A stretch of 64,000 nucleotides of DNA, taken from positions 1 through 64,000 of the forward strand of contig CAZRBG010000007.1 of the NCBI GenBank assembly GCA_964598225.1, given 5' to 3'. Positions 51,015-59,767 of the stretch are shown here, in pieces. Origin of the DNA: SG8-4 sp964598225. GTDB lineage: Bacteria > Planctomycetota > Phycisphaerae > Sedimentisphaerales > Anaerobacaceae. Each line of letters opens with the position of its first letter. Positions within the stretch are counted from its first letter, which is position 1. A program made the translations under genes and the position numbers. The notes below the pieces were generated by a model, which was not told where the DNA came from, searched no databases, and was given only the letters and a program-made list of their open reading frames with translations.

Positions 51015-53822
51015 CTAATTCTTCAACACGAGTGCTAACGTCGGATCGAGCGGGTATCGTCCGAAACGCTCGCCGTAGATCGCTAATCCTCCCGGAAGGG
51101 AATCATCAACCTCCAGCCTCACGACTATCTCTTCCTTGTTCGCAGCCTCGGCTAAAACGGATTTCGGAATGTGAGCATTCACAAGATAGCCGTATGAGCC
51201 GGCTTCGCGCAATCTTCGGTCGCGCTTTTGACTACGCCACGACAGTATGCCGCGATGGTCGGCGGGATCGTCCCGAAGATCGAAGACGCCGACGCTTTCT
51301 CCGGCCACGCGAACGCGGACGGCGCTCGGAAATTTAGTCTCGTCGGTCATCGGATAGGAATTGGGATTCGAGCTTGGATCTTGGGTGCCCTTGCCCCGCA
51401 TGAAACTGCCCCCCTGCTTTTTGGTGCCTTCTCTGTCCTTGCCAAAGAGCTGCTTAGCGGAAACTTCCACGCGGAAGCTTGCTTCGGCAACATCTTCAAC
51501 CTGCAAGTCAGCAGGCCATGGAACGGAATATTCGAAATATCCAGCCCCGGCGCCGTTGACCTTGAGCCCGTCGAGCACATTCCACCGCTTTAGAGACCAT
51601 TCGGCCTTCTTGAAACTGCGCGGAGCGCAACGAACCACTTTGACCTTGCCGGAATCCGAGACTATCGTTTCCTCCCGCGGCGAGGGACCTTCCAAGACAA
51701 GATATGTTGTGAAATTCCGGTGGAGGATACTGCCCGAGTCGTCTTCCAAAATGAAACTCAATACCGCCAGCGCGGGCTTATCCGGCATGGTCACCGGCAG
51801 CGGTTCGAGCTTGCCGTTGACCCACGGTTTATAACGAATTGTGCCTTCGTATCGGGAGTAGACTTCTCTGCGGCCAAGCGTGTCCCAGCCGGCCAGTTCC
51901 GCCTTAAGTTTCAGGTTTCCGCCGACCATGCTGTCGGTCATAAAGGAAGCATAGAGCGGCACGTTCACCTTCTCCCCCGGCCTGACGTCCCGGCACAATT
52001 CTCTCTCCGAAGCCAGATAGAACTTGCCGTGCAGGTCATTCAGGCTCATGCCGTCGACCAGCTCGGACATGCCGGTGAACTTTTCAGAGCGATCATATTT
52101 GTAATAGCCGTTCCATTCGTTTATGACATCGTGATGCTCAGTGTAAAGCCAGCCGCAAATCTCGGGATGCCGCCTGAATTCGTTAATCATGATATGATAG
52201 TCCCAGCTCCAGTCGACATCGCCGGCGCTGCCCTTATAACCCCAGACGTTGCCGCACTCGCTGTTGAAGAGAGGCTGGGGGCCCTGCGTCCGCCCGCCTA
52301 TGAAGTTCCATTTCGATCCCGGATAAGTGTCGCGGGTAATTCGCTCCAGCCGGTCGCGCCAACCATAGCCGGGCAGGTAGGCGTGCCAACTATTGATATC
52401 GGTTTTCACGTGATCGTTGTTGCAGGGCGAGTTGTCTTCGACGAGCCGCGTCGGGTCCAATTTTTTCGTCAGCTCATATATCGAAGCGACCCACTCCTGA
52501 GTTTCCCGTGTATAGCCCTTTTTGCCCGATTTCAGGCCCCATGTTTCATTGAAGTTCACCCAGGAAAATATCGCCGGGTGGTTGTAATCCCGCCGGATCA
52601 TGCCGCGCAGCGCCGTCTCAGTTTCCCGCCGCATCCGCGAATCGGGCGGTCCCCAACTGTTGGGGACGTCGGCCATAATCAACACGCCAAGTCGGTCGGC
52701 CCAATACAGCTTGCGCGGGACTTCCACTTTAATGTGAATCCGCTGTCCGTTGAGGCCGATGCGGCGGCAGCGCAGAATCTCATCCCGCATGAATTCGTCG
52801 CTGGGGAAAGTATAATATCCCTCAGGATGGTACGCCTGGTCCAGAGCCATCTGGAGGTAAACGGGCTTGTCGTTCAGTGCAATATAAGGAAAATCCGTGC
52901 CGGGGAGCTTGACAACGCTGATCTTCCGCATTCCAAAGTATGTGGAGACGCGGTCTCCGGCATCAGGCCCAAGTAACTCCGCCTCGACCTCATAGATATA
53001 CGGATCATCGAGCGACCACAGCCTCGGCTCCTGAATCGGAACGTCAAAGCGAATCTCTCTGTCGCCCTTTTGGACCGTTTTGACAACAGTAGAATTCGCC
53101 AGATCTTGCGGCTTGAATTCAAGTTGCAGCTCTGTACCCGCCGGAGCGGATTTGTTGAGAGTGGCTTCGACAGAAACTTTCTCATTGTCGATATCCGGCG
53201 TGAAATGAATGGTCTCGAATGCAACTTCCGGCCGGGCTTCCAGGTAGACGGTCTGCCAGATTCCCGCCGCCCTGCCGTAACCCTGCTTGCCTTCCAGCTT
53301 ATACTTGTGAGGCGTATCGTCGACACGTAATACCAGACTTTGAGCCTTGCCCTGCTTGACGTGCCGCGTTATGTCAAACTCGAAAGGCGTGTATCCTCCC
53401 TGATGATCGCCCAGAAGATTGCCGTCGAACCAGGCGGTCGTACGCCAGTCGCAGGCGCCGACAACCAGAAAAATGCGCATACCCTGCATCGAGTCGGGGA
53501 CAGTTACCCGTCTTCTGTACCAGCCAATATCGGCTTTGTCTTCAATACCCGAGAGCTTCGATCCCCAGGGAAAAGGAACCATAATCTTATCCGGAAATTC
53601 GACGCCTTCAGCGAACCAGCGACCTTTTCGTCCCGCGTCTTGTTCGTCGAAGCAAAACCGCCAGGGGCCGTTGAGGTTGAGCCAATGCTCCCTCTGGAAA
53701 TCAGGGCGCGGATGCTCCGGCAAAGGTATATTTTCGCTGCTGAAACTCTCGCCCCTGGTTGAATGTCCTACACAAACCAACAAGAAACAGACACATACTC
53801 TAATCATCATCGCTTTTCGCAT
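51015..53822 (-). CDS. Exported glycoside hydrolase family 2 enzyme (beta-galactosidase-like)
   Basis: A 935-residue enzyme with a signal peptide (about 6-24). The GH2 order is visible: a sugar-binding jelly roll (about 30-210, WRFCFDEQDAGRKGRWF, WYRRRVTVPDSM), an immunoglobulin-like domain (about 215-305), and the TIM barrel (about 310-610). The acid/base Glu lies in SWVNFNETWGLK and the nucleophile in LFNSECGNVWGYKG. An extra beta-rich C-terminal half extends to 935. GH2 covers beta-galactosidases, glucuronidases and mannosidases, and the sequence alone does not decide. GAGAGG precedes the ATG. Confidence 0.9.
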   Translation of the reverse strand: MRKAMMIRVCVCFLLVCVGHSTRGESFSSENIPLPEHPRPDFQREHWLNLNGPWRFCFDEQDAGRKGRWFAEGVEFPDKIMVPFPWGSKLSGIEDKADIGWYRRRVTVPDSMQGMRIFLVVGACDWRTTAWFDGNLLGDHQGGYTPFEFDITRHVKQGKAQSLVLRVDDTPHKYKLEGKQGYGRAAGIWQTVYLEARPEVAFETIHFTPDIDNEKVSVEATLNKSAPAGTELQLEFKPQDLANSTVVKTVQKGDREIRFDVPIQEPRLWSLDDPYIYEVEAELLGPDAGDRVSTYFGMRKISVVKLPGTDFPYIALNDKPVYLQMALDQAYHPEGYYTFPSDEFMRDEILRCRRIGLNGQRIHIKVEVPRKLYWADRLGVLIMADVPNSWGPPDSRMRRETETALRGMIRRDYNHPAIFSWVNFNETWGLKSGKKGYTRETQEWVASIYELTKKLDPTRLVEDNSPCNNDHVKTDINSWHAYLPGYGWRDRLERITRDTYPGSKWNFIGGRTQGPQPLFNSECGNVWGYKGSAGDVDWSWDYHIMINEFRRHPEICGWLYTEHHDVINEWNGYYKYDRSEKFTGMSELVDGMSLNDLHGKFYLASERELCRDVRPGEKVNVPLYASFMTDSMVGGNLKLKAELAGWDTLGRREVYSRYEGTIRYKPWVNGKLEPLPVTMPDKPALAVLSFILEDDSGSILHRNFTTYLVLEGPSPREETIVSDSGKVKVVRCAPRSFKKAEWSLKRWNVLDGLKVNGAGAGYFEYSVPWPADLQVEDVAEASFRVEVSAKQLFGKDREGTKKQGGSFMRGKGTQDPSSNPNSYPMTDETKFPSAVRVRVAGESVGVFDLRDDPADHRGILSWRSQKRDRRLREAGSYGYLVNAHIPKSVLAEAANKEEIVVRLEVDDSLPGGLAIYGERFGRYPLDPTLALVLKN

Positions 53823-53846
53823 TTGTAGCCTCTCTTTAAGATCACT

Positions 53847-54641
53847 TCAGTCTTTCGGCAGCTCTTTGATGTAGATGTTCTTGAACTGCACGAGGGCCGG
53901 CGGGCTGGTCCATTTGCCGTCGCGTTTGCTTCCATGATGCTGGAGAGCGATCGGGCCTTTTTCCGGGATTCCGGGCAGTTGAGCGTTTCTTATGACCGTT
54001 TCGCCGTTCAGCACGACAGTCACCCTATCGCCCTTGATCCTTATCACAAAACGATTCCACTGCCCTACCGGTTTGTCGGCCTGCGTTCGTGGAGTTACAC
54101 CGGCACGAACTTTCGGCGGCTGGCTCTTGTCGTTTCTGTAGCCGTAGAACTCACCCGAACCGATGGGCCAGCACCAGATGTTGACCTGGCTCTTGCCCTG
54201 CCCGCGAAGATATATCCCGGAGTCGGAATCGGGAAAGGACATGCGTATTTCCTTGCCGTGAATGTCTCTTGCGTGGGTTCCGTCCGGCAGAATATAGGGA
54301 ACTCGCGGATTGATATACGGCGTCTCCTTGATTCTCCAGTCGACCCGGAGGATGAAATCTCCGAACTGCCGCTCCGACCAGAGACTTTTATCGCCCTTCG
54401 CTTCGCTTTCGGCATCGTAATCGATCACTCCGTCGATGACTTTCCAATGCCCGCCGTCGCCTTCCGGCACTTTCCAGCCGGTGAAGTCGCGCCCGTTGAA
54501 AAGCGCGGTAAAGCCGCGAGGGGCCACATTATCCACTTCCTTCTTTGCTTTGCGCTTTTGGTTCGCCGCATCGGTCAGATCGGCTGTTTGAAAAACCGTA
54601 GCCAAAGCAATTGTCCAGATAATCAGCTTTTTTGAATTCAT
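53847..54641 (-). CDS. Exported DUF1080 protein (3-keto-disaccharide hydrolase-like)
   Basis: A 264-residue single-domain protein with a signal peptide (about 5-25). The DUF1080 jelly roll is complete: GFTALFNGRDFTGWKVP, ERQFGDFILRVDWRI, SFPDSDSGIYLRGQG, WNRFVIRIKGDRVTVVLNGE and GPIALQHHGSK. Characterised relatives hydrolyse 3-keto-glycosides. AGGAGAG precedes the start. It sits about 210 bases from the divergent Gfo/Idh (GH109-like) gene and just upstream of GH2 on the same strand, so the three may act on a common substrate; that link is inferred. Confidence 0.9.
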   Translation of the reverse strand: MNSKKLIIWTIALATVFQTADLTDAANQKRKAKKEVDNVAPRGFTALFNGRDFTGWKVPEGDGGHWKVIDGVIDYDAESEAKGDKSLWSERQFGDFILRVDWRIKETPYINPRVPYILPDGTHARDIHGKEIRMSFPDSDSGIYLRGQGKSQVNIWCWPIGSGEFYGYRNDKSQPPKVRAGVTPRTQADKPVGQWNRFVIRIKGDRVTVVLNGETVIRNAQLPGIPEKGPIALQHHGSKRDGKWTSPPALVQFKNIYIKELPKD

Positions 54642-54853
54642 CTTTTTCTCTCCTGAAACTCTTACAGTAACACCTTGATCGGCCGAATCGCTGCAATCAA
54701 CGATTTTACCACAACATTATGCCCATTTCTGAACTCATAGTCAACTCCGCGATAATTTGGTTTTACCTGAAGATGCAGTCTTTTCACTCGCCATGCCAAT
54801 CTGTTATCCTTTATAATCGCAGAAATGATAAACCATCTGAAAGGGAAACCGAT

Positions 54854-56167
54854 ATGAACGATATGAATCGCAGACATTTCCTCAAATCCAACGCCGCCGC
54901 AACAGCAGGTCTCGCATTAGCCGCGATAAGCACCAACCCAAAAGCTGTCGCAGCCGAGAATCAGAACACGGTGCGAATTGGCATAGTGGGCATGGGCGGC
55001 CGGGGAAACAGCCTCATGCGCAACTTATTGCTGATGGACGGAGTTGAGATTCGTGCGTTATGTGACCTGCGAAAGGAAAGGGTTGCCGCGGCTCAGAATG
55101 CGGTTGTCAGGGCCGGCGGGGCGAAACCGGAGGGATATGCAAAGGATGAATATACTTTCAAGAAGATGATGGACCGGGATGATCTTGACGCCGTGATTAT
55201 CGCGACGTATTGGGAGTGGCACGCGCCCATGGCCGTTTACGCCATGAAGGCGGGCAAATACGCCGGCACCGAAGTTCCCGCCGCCTACACGCTCGAGGAA
55301 TGCTCGGACCTGGTCAACACTTACGAGCAGACGAAAGTCCCCTGCATGATGCTGGAGAACTGGAGCTTTCGGGGGGATAATCTGGCCGTCTTGAACATGA
55401 TCCGCCAGGGATTATTCGGCGAGATCGTTCATTGCCATTGCGCTCACTCGCACGACTGCATCGATCACTGGTTTTTCGAGTCCGGATCCGGCAAGGATCG
55501 CTGGCCCGCCAAATATCTCGTTGAGCACAATCGAGACCAGTACCCGACGCACCAGTTGGGGCCGGTTCTCAGTTGGATGGACATTAACTGCGGCGACCGC
55601 TTTGATTACATTACTTCCACCGCGACAAACTGTTTCGGCATAAATGGAATGTTCGAGCGCAAGTTTGGCAAGGACCATCCCGGGGCCAGGAGGAAATATG
55701 CTCAGGGCGACATCGTTACCAGCGTCATAAGAACAAAGATGGGCAAAACCATCGTGAGCAACTACGACATGCAGCTTCCACGTCCTTACGACAACCGCTG
55801 GCTGATCCAGGGCACACGCGGCTTATACAACGAGCAAAGAGAAGCCGTCTATATTCTCGACAAAAGCCCCAAGTACCATCAATGGGAGCCCTTTGCACCC
55901 TATCAGGAAAAGTACGAACATTTGTGGTGGAAAAAGGGCGCTCGGGGAGGCCACGGCGGCACGGACTACATCGAACTCGAACAATTCGTCAAAGCTGTGC
56001 GAAACGGCACCCAAACTCCCATAGACGTTTACGACTCGGTCACGATGAGCGTAATAGGTCCACTGTCGGAAAAATCAATTGCATCCGGTAGTGCGCCGGT
56101 GGAGGTGCCGGACTTCACACGCGGCGAATGGAAAACCAAGAAGCCCACCTTCGCGGTCGAAACCTGA
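54854..56167 (+). CDS. Tat-exported Gfo/Idh/MocA oxidoreductase, GH109-like
   Basis: A 437-residue NAD-dependent protein. The N-terminus MNDMNRRHFLKSNAAATAGL is a Tat signal. The Rossmann motif VRIGIVGMGGRGNSLMRN and the EVPAAYTLEEC block follow. The stretch DQYPTHQLGPVLSWMDINCGDRFDY matches the conserved region of GH109 alpha-N-acetylgalactosaminidases, which use NAD+ for an oxidation-elimination mechanism. AAGGGAAA precedes the ATG at 54854. Similar Gfo/Idh proteins can instead oxidise sugars at C3, so the divergent DUF1080 neighbour leaves that option open. Confidence 0.9.
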   Translation: MNDMNRRHFLKSNAAATAGLALAAISTNPKAVAAENQNTVRIGIVGMGGRGNSLMRNLLLMDGVEIRALCDLRKERVAAAQNAVVRAGGAKPEGYAKDEYTFKKMMDRDDLDAVIIATYWEWHAPMAVYAMKAGKYAGTEVPAAYTLEECSDLVNTYEQTKVPCMMLENWSFRGDNLAVLNMIRQGLFGEIVHCHCAHSHDCIDHWFFESGSGKDRWPAKYLVEHNRDQYPTHQLGPVLSWMDINCGDRFDYITSTATNCFGINGMFERKFGKDHPGARRKYAQGDIVTSVIRTKMGKTIVSNYDMQLPRPYDNRWLIQGTRGLYNEQREAVYILDKSPKYHQWEPFAPYQEKYEHLWWKKGARGGHGGTDYIELEQFVKAVRNGTQTPIDVYDSVTMSVIGPLSEKSIASGSAPVEVPDFTRGEWKTKKPTFAVET

Positions 56168-56177
56168 GAGAAATGCT

Positions 56178-56468
56178 TTAGCCCGGCTGCTTCGACACTT
56201 CAAAAATAACCGTTCCGCCGGCCGTGCAGTCGTACGGATCGGGGCACTGAATATAGGCCTTTGATTTGTCCTCTTTGCCCTCCAGGCCCCATTCGGCGGG
56301 TTCGGATACGCGAAGAGCGTTGTAATAAGGCATCAGTGAAGCCAGACCGTGCATGCAAACCGGTCCTTCACTCACCAACTGATAGCCGGCCTTGAGTACG
56401 AAGGAATTACCTACCTCATAAGTCGGGCACTTGCCTCTGATTTCCTTAACTGTGACTTTAATATCCAT
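56178..56468 (-). CDS. TIGR04076 family protein
   Basis: A 96-residue cytoplasmic protein. It starts IKVTVKEIRGKCPTYEVGNSF and contains CMHGLASLMPYYNALR and AYIQCPDPYDCTAGGTVIFEV, matching TIGR04076. Conserved cysteines (KCP, CMHG, QCPDPYDC) suggest metal binding, but the function is unknown. GGAG with AUGG spacing is present upstream. It is convergent with the Gfo/Idh gene, with only about ten bases between stops. Confidence 0.88.
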   Translation of the reverse strand: MDIKVTVKEIRGKCPTYEVGNSFVLKAGYQLVSEGPVCMHGLASLMPYYNALRVSEPAEWGLEGKEDKSKAYIQCPDPYDCTAGGTVIFEVSKQPG

Positions 56469-56659
56469 ATCGGTCCATCTCCATCATGAAATACATGTTC
56501 ATCCGTACTATACCATTGGTCTATTTTCGACGCAATTACAATAATATGTGATTGTGTGCATCCGAATAAAGAACCGGCCCCATCGGCCACAAACGGCGGT
56601 ACGGGCTCCGGGCCTCAAGTAGAGCCACCTCGCCATTGTTCTTGTCATTCCTGGTTTTT

Positions 56660-56729
56660 TGTCATTCCTGCGCAGGCATGAATCCAGCGGCTCACAAACA
56701 AATGGATTCCTCCCTGCGCAGGAATGACA
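56660..56729. repeat. MITE/REP-like inverted repeat (same family as 50927-50995)
   Basis: Arms of 27 bases (56660-56686 and 56703-56729), starting TGTCATTCCTGCGCAGG, match at 24 of 27 positions and flank 16 bases. The arm is a diverged form of the 50927 element. Confidence 0.75.
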
Positions 56730-56744
56730 CTCTTAATTGAGCCC

Positions 56745-56812
56745 GTAGGTGGGGCTTGCCCCACCGCTATAGCTGTTCGCGACGAATATGGTGGGGCAAG
56801 CCTCCACCCTAC
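56745..56812. repeat. Second palindromic element (GGTGGGGCTTGCCCCACC type)
   Basis: An arm GTAGGTGGGGCTTGCC.. at 56745-56765 pairs with an imperfect inverted arm at 56790-56812. Each arm is itself self-complementary around GGGGCTTGCCCC. It is a different family from the adjacent element. Confidence 0.65.
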
Positions 56813-56902
56813 AAAGTCTTATCATTTGCATTCTAAGTGTGGCGGTTTCATCCCGATCGCAGTTTATTGGGATGCGGATAGCCGCCAAAATAAGCGTCTA
56901 AG

Positions 56903-57867
56903 TTACAGTTCAAGGACCAATTTGAGAGCGCCCTTCGCATGTGTGGCGTACATCTCAAACGCATCCGGCGCTTTGTCCCAGGGCATGCGGGGTGTAACCA
57001 TCTCGCACAGTGCCGAAGCACGCTCATCGATAACCATATTAGCCGCAGTTTCGAAGTATTCAGCGTTCCTGGGTCCGACGGCTGTGTTAATCTGAACCTC
57101 TTCCTGAAAGACGCGATGCCAGGGAAATTCCTGATATTCATGGTGCGGCACGCCGAATACGAGCAGTCTGCCGCCGTGCTTAGGCAGGTAGGCCGTCGTT
57201 TTCAGGGCACCCACATCACCGGCGGCCTCAACAGCGAAATCAACCATTTGGCCGCCGGTCAGTTCTTCGACAGACTTAATTGTGTCTTCTTTCGAGGAAT
57301 CTATGACATAGTCGGCTCCATAGCATTTTGACCACTCCAGACGCCAGTCAAGGAAGTCTGCCGCGATCACGGTTCTGGCCCCCATGAGTCGCAACACGTG
57401 CGTAAATATCAATCCCATCGGGCCCTGGCCGATCACGGCACAGGTTTGATTTATCACCACGCCCGTTCGCGTGAGCGCCCTCAGCACCGTCGCCAGCGGC
57501 TGGGCGACGACAAAGGCGGCCGGATCGGCAGCATCATCGGGCAAACGAGCAATACCGGGCGGACGAGAAACTACGTACTCGGCAAAACCGCGAGACTCAT
57601 TCGGCAGCGACAGCACCAGATCGCCCTCTTTCCACTTTTCGCAGCGAGATTCGACTATTGTGCCGACGTTCTCATGTCCTGACCACGCCACCGGATACGG
57701 AAAGTCGCCGTCACTCCAAAACCTGAGCCCGTATACTGGCTTGTGTTGCTGCCGCAAAGACCAACATGACTGCACCGAACCAGAACCTCGCCTTCTGCCG
57801 GCTCGGGTCTCGGCGCATCGTCCAGCATCTCGATCCTTCTTGGCTCGGCTATGCGGAGCGCTCTCAT
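56903..57867 (-). pseudogene. Zinc-type alcohol dehydrogenase family gene with a frameshift
   Basis: The N-terminus (start 57867, AAGGTG site) reads MRALRIAEPRRIEMLDDAPR to VGLCGSNTSQYTGSGF, with the catalytic-zinc Cys in GLCGSN. Beyond about 57730 the family sequence continues in another frame: FWSDGDFPYPVAWSGHENVG (GHE motif) and then CAVIGQGPMGLIFTHVLRLMGA, the NAD loop, to KLVLEL at 56903. A one-base indel near 57716-57735 accounts for it; it could be a real mutation or an assembly error. Intact, it would be a 320-residue MDR-superfamily dehydrogenase. The structural zinc Cys cluster is not visible. Confidence 0.8.
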
Positions 57868-57959
57868 GATTCACCTTGAAGTATTTGTTCACTTTTACTA
57901 CAAGTATGCTTAGAATCCTATCATATTAGAATATAAGTCATTTAATCAAGGAGAAGTTT

Positions 57960-59765
57960 ATGGCTGGATGGAATGGATCGCGGCGTGCTTTTCTGAAATC
58001 AGTCGGGCTTGGTGCGGCAGCTTTTGCAACGTCCTGCTCGACAAAACCGCAGGCGGGCCGGAACACCGACAGACCGAACGTGATTTTAATAATGACCGAT
58101 GACCAGGGGTACGGCGACCTTGGCGTCACGGGTAATCCGGTCATCAAGACCCCCAACATCGACGCAATGGCGGGCCGCAGCGCTTCGATGGAGAATTTTT
58201 ATGTCCATCCCGTCTGCGCTCCGACGAGGGCGTGCCTGATGACAGGCCGATATAATTACCGCACACGGGTCGTTGACACATACGTTGGCCGGGCAATGAT
58301 GGAGCCGGAGGAAACGACCATAGCAGAGATTCTTAGCCGAGCCGGTTACAAAACCGGGATCTTCGGCAAGTGGCACCTTGGCGACAACTATCCCATGCGT
58401 CCGATGGATCAGGGCTTCTCCGAGTCGCTCGTCCATCGAGGTGGCGGGATAGGCCAGCCTTCGGACCCGGAGGGCGGCGAAGGGAAATACACCAATCCAA
58501 CTCTCTTAGACAACGGCAAATTGAAGAAATTCAAGGGATACTGTACTGACATCTACTTCGAGAAAGCCGCAGACTGGATGGCAAAATGTAAGGCGCAGGA
58601 GAAGAACTTTTTCGCATACATTCCCACTAACGCGCCTCACGGCCCCTTCCACGATGTGCCGGAAAATATTCTCAATGAGTACAAGAAGATGAATCTTAGC
58701 AACGAGCGTTTCCCACAAGACAAAGGACATCCGCTGCCTGAGAAAAGCAACGAAGACAAAAGAGCGCGCATCTTCGCGATGATAACAAACATCGACCAAA
58801 ATGTAGGGCGTCTCTTTGACAAGCTCGATAAACTCGGGCTTACGGACAACACAATAGTGATATTCATGGTCGATAACGGGCCGAACGGCAGACGTTACGT
58901 CGCCGGAATGAAAGGAAGAAAGAGTAACGTGTATGAAGGGGGTATCCGCTCGCCATTCTTCGTACACTGGCCTGCGGGCCTGGAAGCCGGGCAATCGTCG
59001 GACAAAATTGCAGCCCATATCGATGTGCCGCCGACAATCCTGGATGCATGTGGCGTCGAAAAACCGGCAGGACTCAAGCTGGACGGGCGCAGTCTGTTGC
59101 CACTGCTGAAAGGTCGGCAGATAGATTGGCCGGATCGAATGATCGTGATTCAATCGCATCGCGGCAATAAACCGGTTCTTTACCATAATTTCGCAGCGCG
59201 AACGCAAAAGTGGAAACTGCTCAACGCAAGCGGTTTCGGTAATGAGAAGCTCAAGGGCAGGCCCGAATTTGAGCTTTACGACATGGTCTCCGATCCGCTC
59301 GAAGAACACAACCTTGCTCAGGAGCGGCCGGAAATTGTTGAGACGATGCGAAACATATACGAACGGTGGTTCGCCGACGTCAGCAGCACAAGGCCGGATA
59401 ACTATGCTCCACCGAGAATCCACATCGGCACAGAGCATGAAGACCCCGTAGTGCTGACCCGTCAGGACTGGAGACACATGAAGGGCAGGCCATGGGGGGG
59501 CGACTCGAACGGCTATTGGGAATTATACGCGGCCACCTCAGGCAAATACGACATCAAGCTTCGCTTTCCCAAACTTGAAACCGAAGCCAAGGTAACTCTG
59601 GCGGTTGGAGATACGAGATTGACTGCCGAAGTTGCCGGAGGGTCCTCGCACCACACCTTCGAAGCAGTCCCAATCGAAAGCGGCGAATTACGCCTGCTGG
59701 CCTCGCTGACCACCCCGGAAGGAACCAGGGGGCCGTGGAAAGTGAACGTAAGCAAGAAGGAGTAA
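57960..59765 (+). CDS. Exported sulfatase (arylsulfatase type)
   Basis: A 601-residue sulfatase. The start SRRAFLKSVGLGAAAFATSC combines a Tat motif with a lipobox (Cys26). The formylglycine motif is CAPTRACLMTGR, with Cys86 as the residue to be oxidised. Metal ligands are in MTDDQGYGD and in MVDNGPNG, and GKWHLGD is intact. Residues beyond about 480 form a beta-rich C-terminal appendage (WELYAATSGKYDIKLRF). The modifying enzyme is not encoded in this window. The fucosidase gene starts three bases after its stop, so desulfation and defucosylation are probably coupled. Confidence 0.93.
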   Translation: MAGWNGSRRAFLKSVGLGAAAFATSCSTKPQAGRNTDRPNVILIMTDDQGYGDLGVTGNPVIKTPNIDAMAGRSASMENFYVHPVCAPTRACLMTGRYNYRTRVVDTYVGRAMMEPEETTIAEILSRAGYKTGIFGKWHLGDNYPMRPMDQGFSESLVHRGGGIGQPSDPEGGEGKYTNPTLLDNGKLKKFKGYCTDIYFEKAADWMAKCKAQEKNFFAYIPTNAPHGPFHDVPENILNEYKKMNLSNERFPQDKGHPLPEKSNEDKRARIFAMITNIDQNVGRLFDKLDKLGLTDNTIVIFMVDNGPNGRRYVAGMKGRKSNVYEGGIRSPFFVHWPAGLEAGQSSDKIAAHIDVPPTILDACGVEKPAGLKLDGRSLLPLLKGRQIDWPDRMIVIQSHRGNKPVLYHNFAARTQKWKLLNASGFGNEKLKGRPEFELYDMVSDPLEEHNLAQERPEIVETMRNIYERWFADVSSTRPDNYAPPRIHIGTEHEDPVVLTRQDWRHMKGRPWGGDSNGYWELYAATSGKYDIKLRFPKLETEAKVTLAVGDTRLTAEVAGGSSHHTFEAVPIESGELRLLASLTTPEGTRGPWKVNVSKKE

Positions 59766-59767
59766 GA

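Larger units (their letters stand above)
56469..56902. other. Repeat-rich intergenic stretch
   Basis: About 430 bases without a gene. Two palindromic elements occupy 56660-56729 and 56745-56812, described separately. A partial copy of the first arm (TTGTCATTCCTGG) lies at 56642-56654. No terminator with a T-run was seen for the alcohol dehydrogenase gene. Confidence 0.55.

Noticed and set aside
51720..52976. Plus-strand frame of over 400 codons opposite GH2
   Set aside because: GH2 catalytic motifs are intact on the minus strand; the plus frame is a shadow.
58506..59477. Minus-strand frame opposite the sulfatase
   Set aside because: The plus-strand gene has all sulfatase motifs; nothing supports the minus frame.
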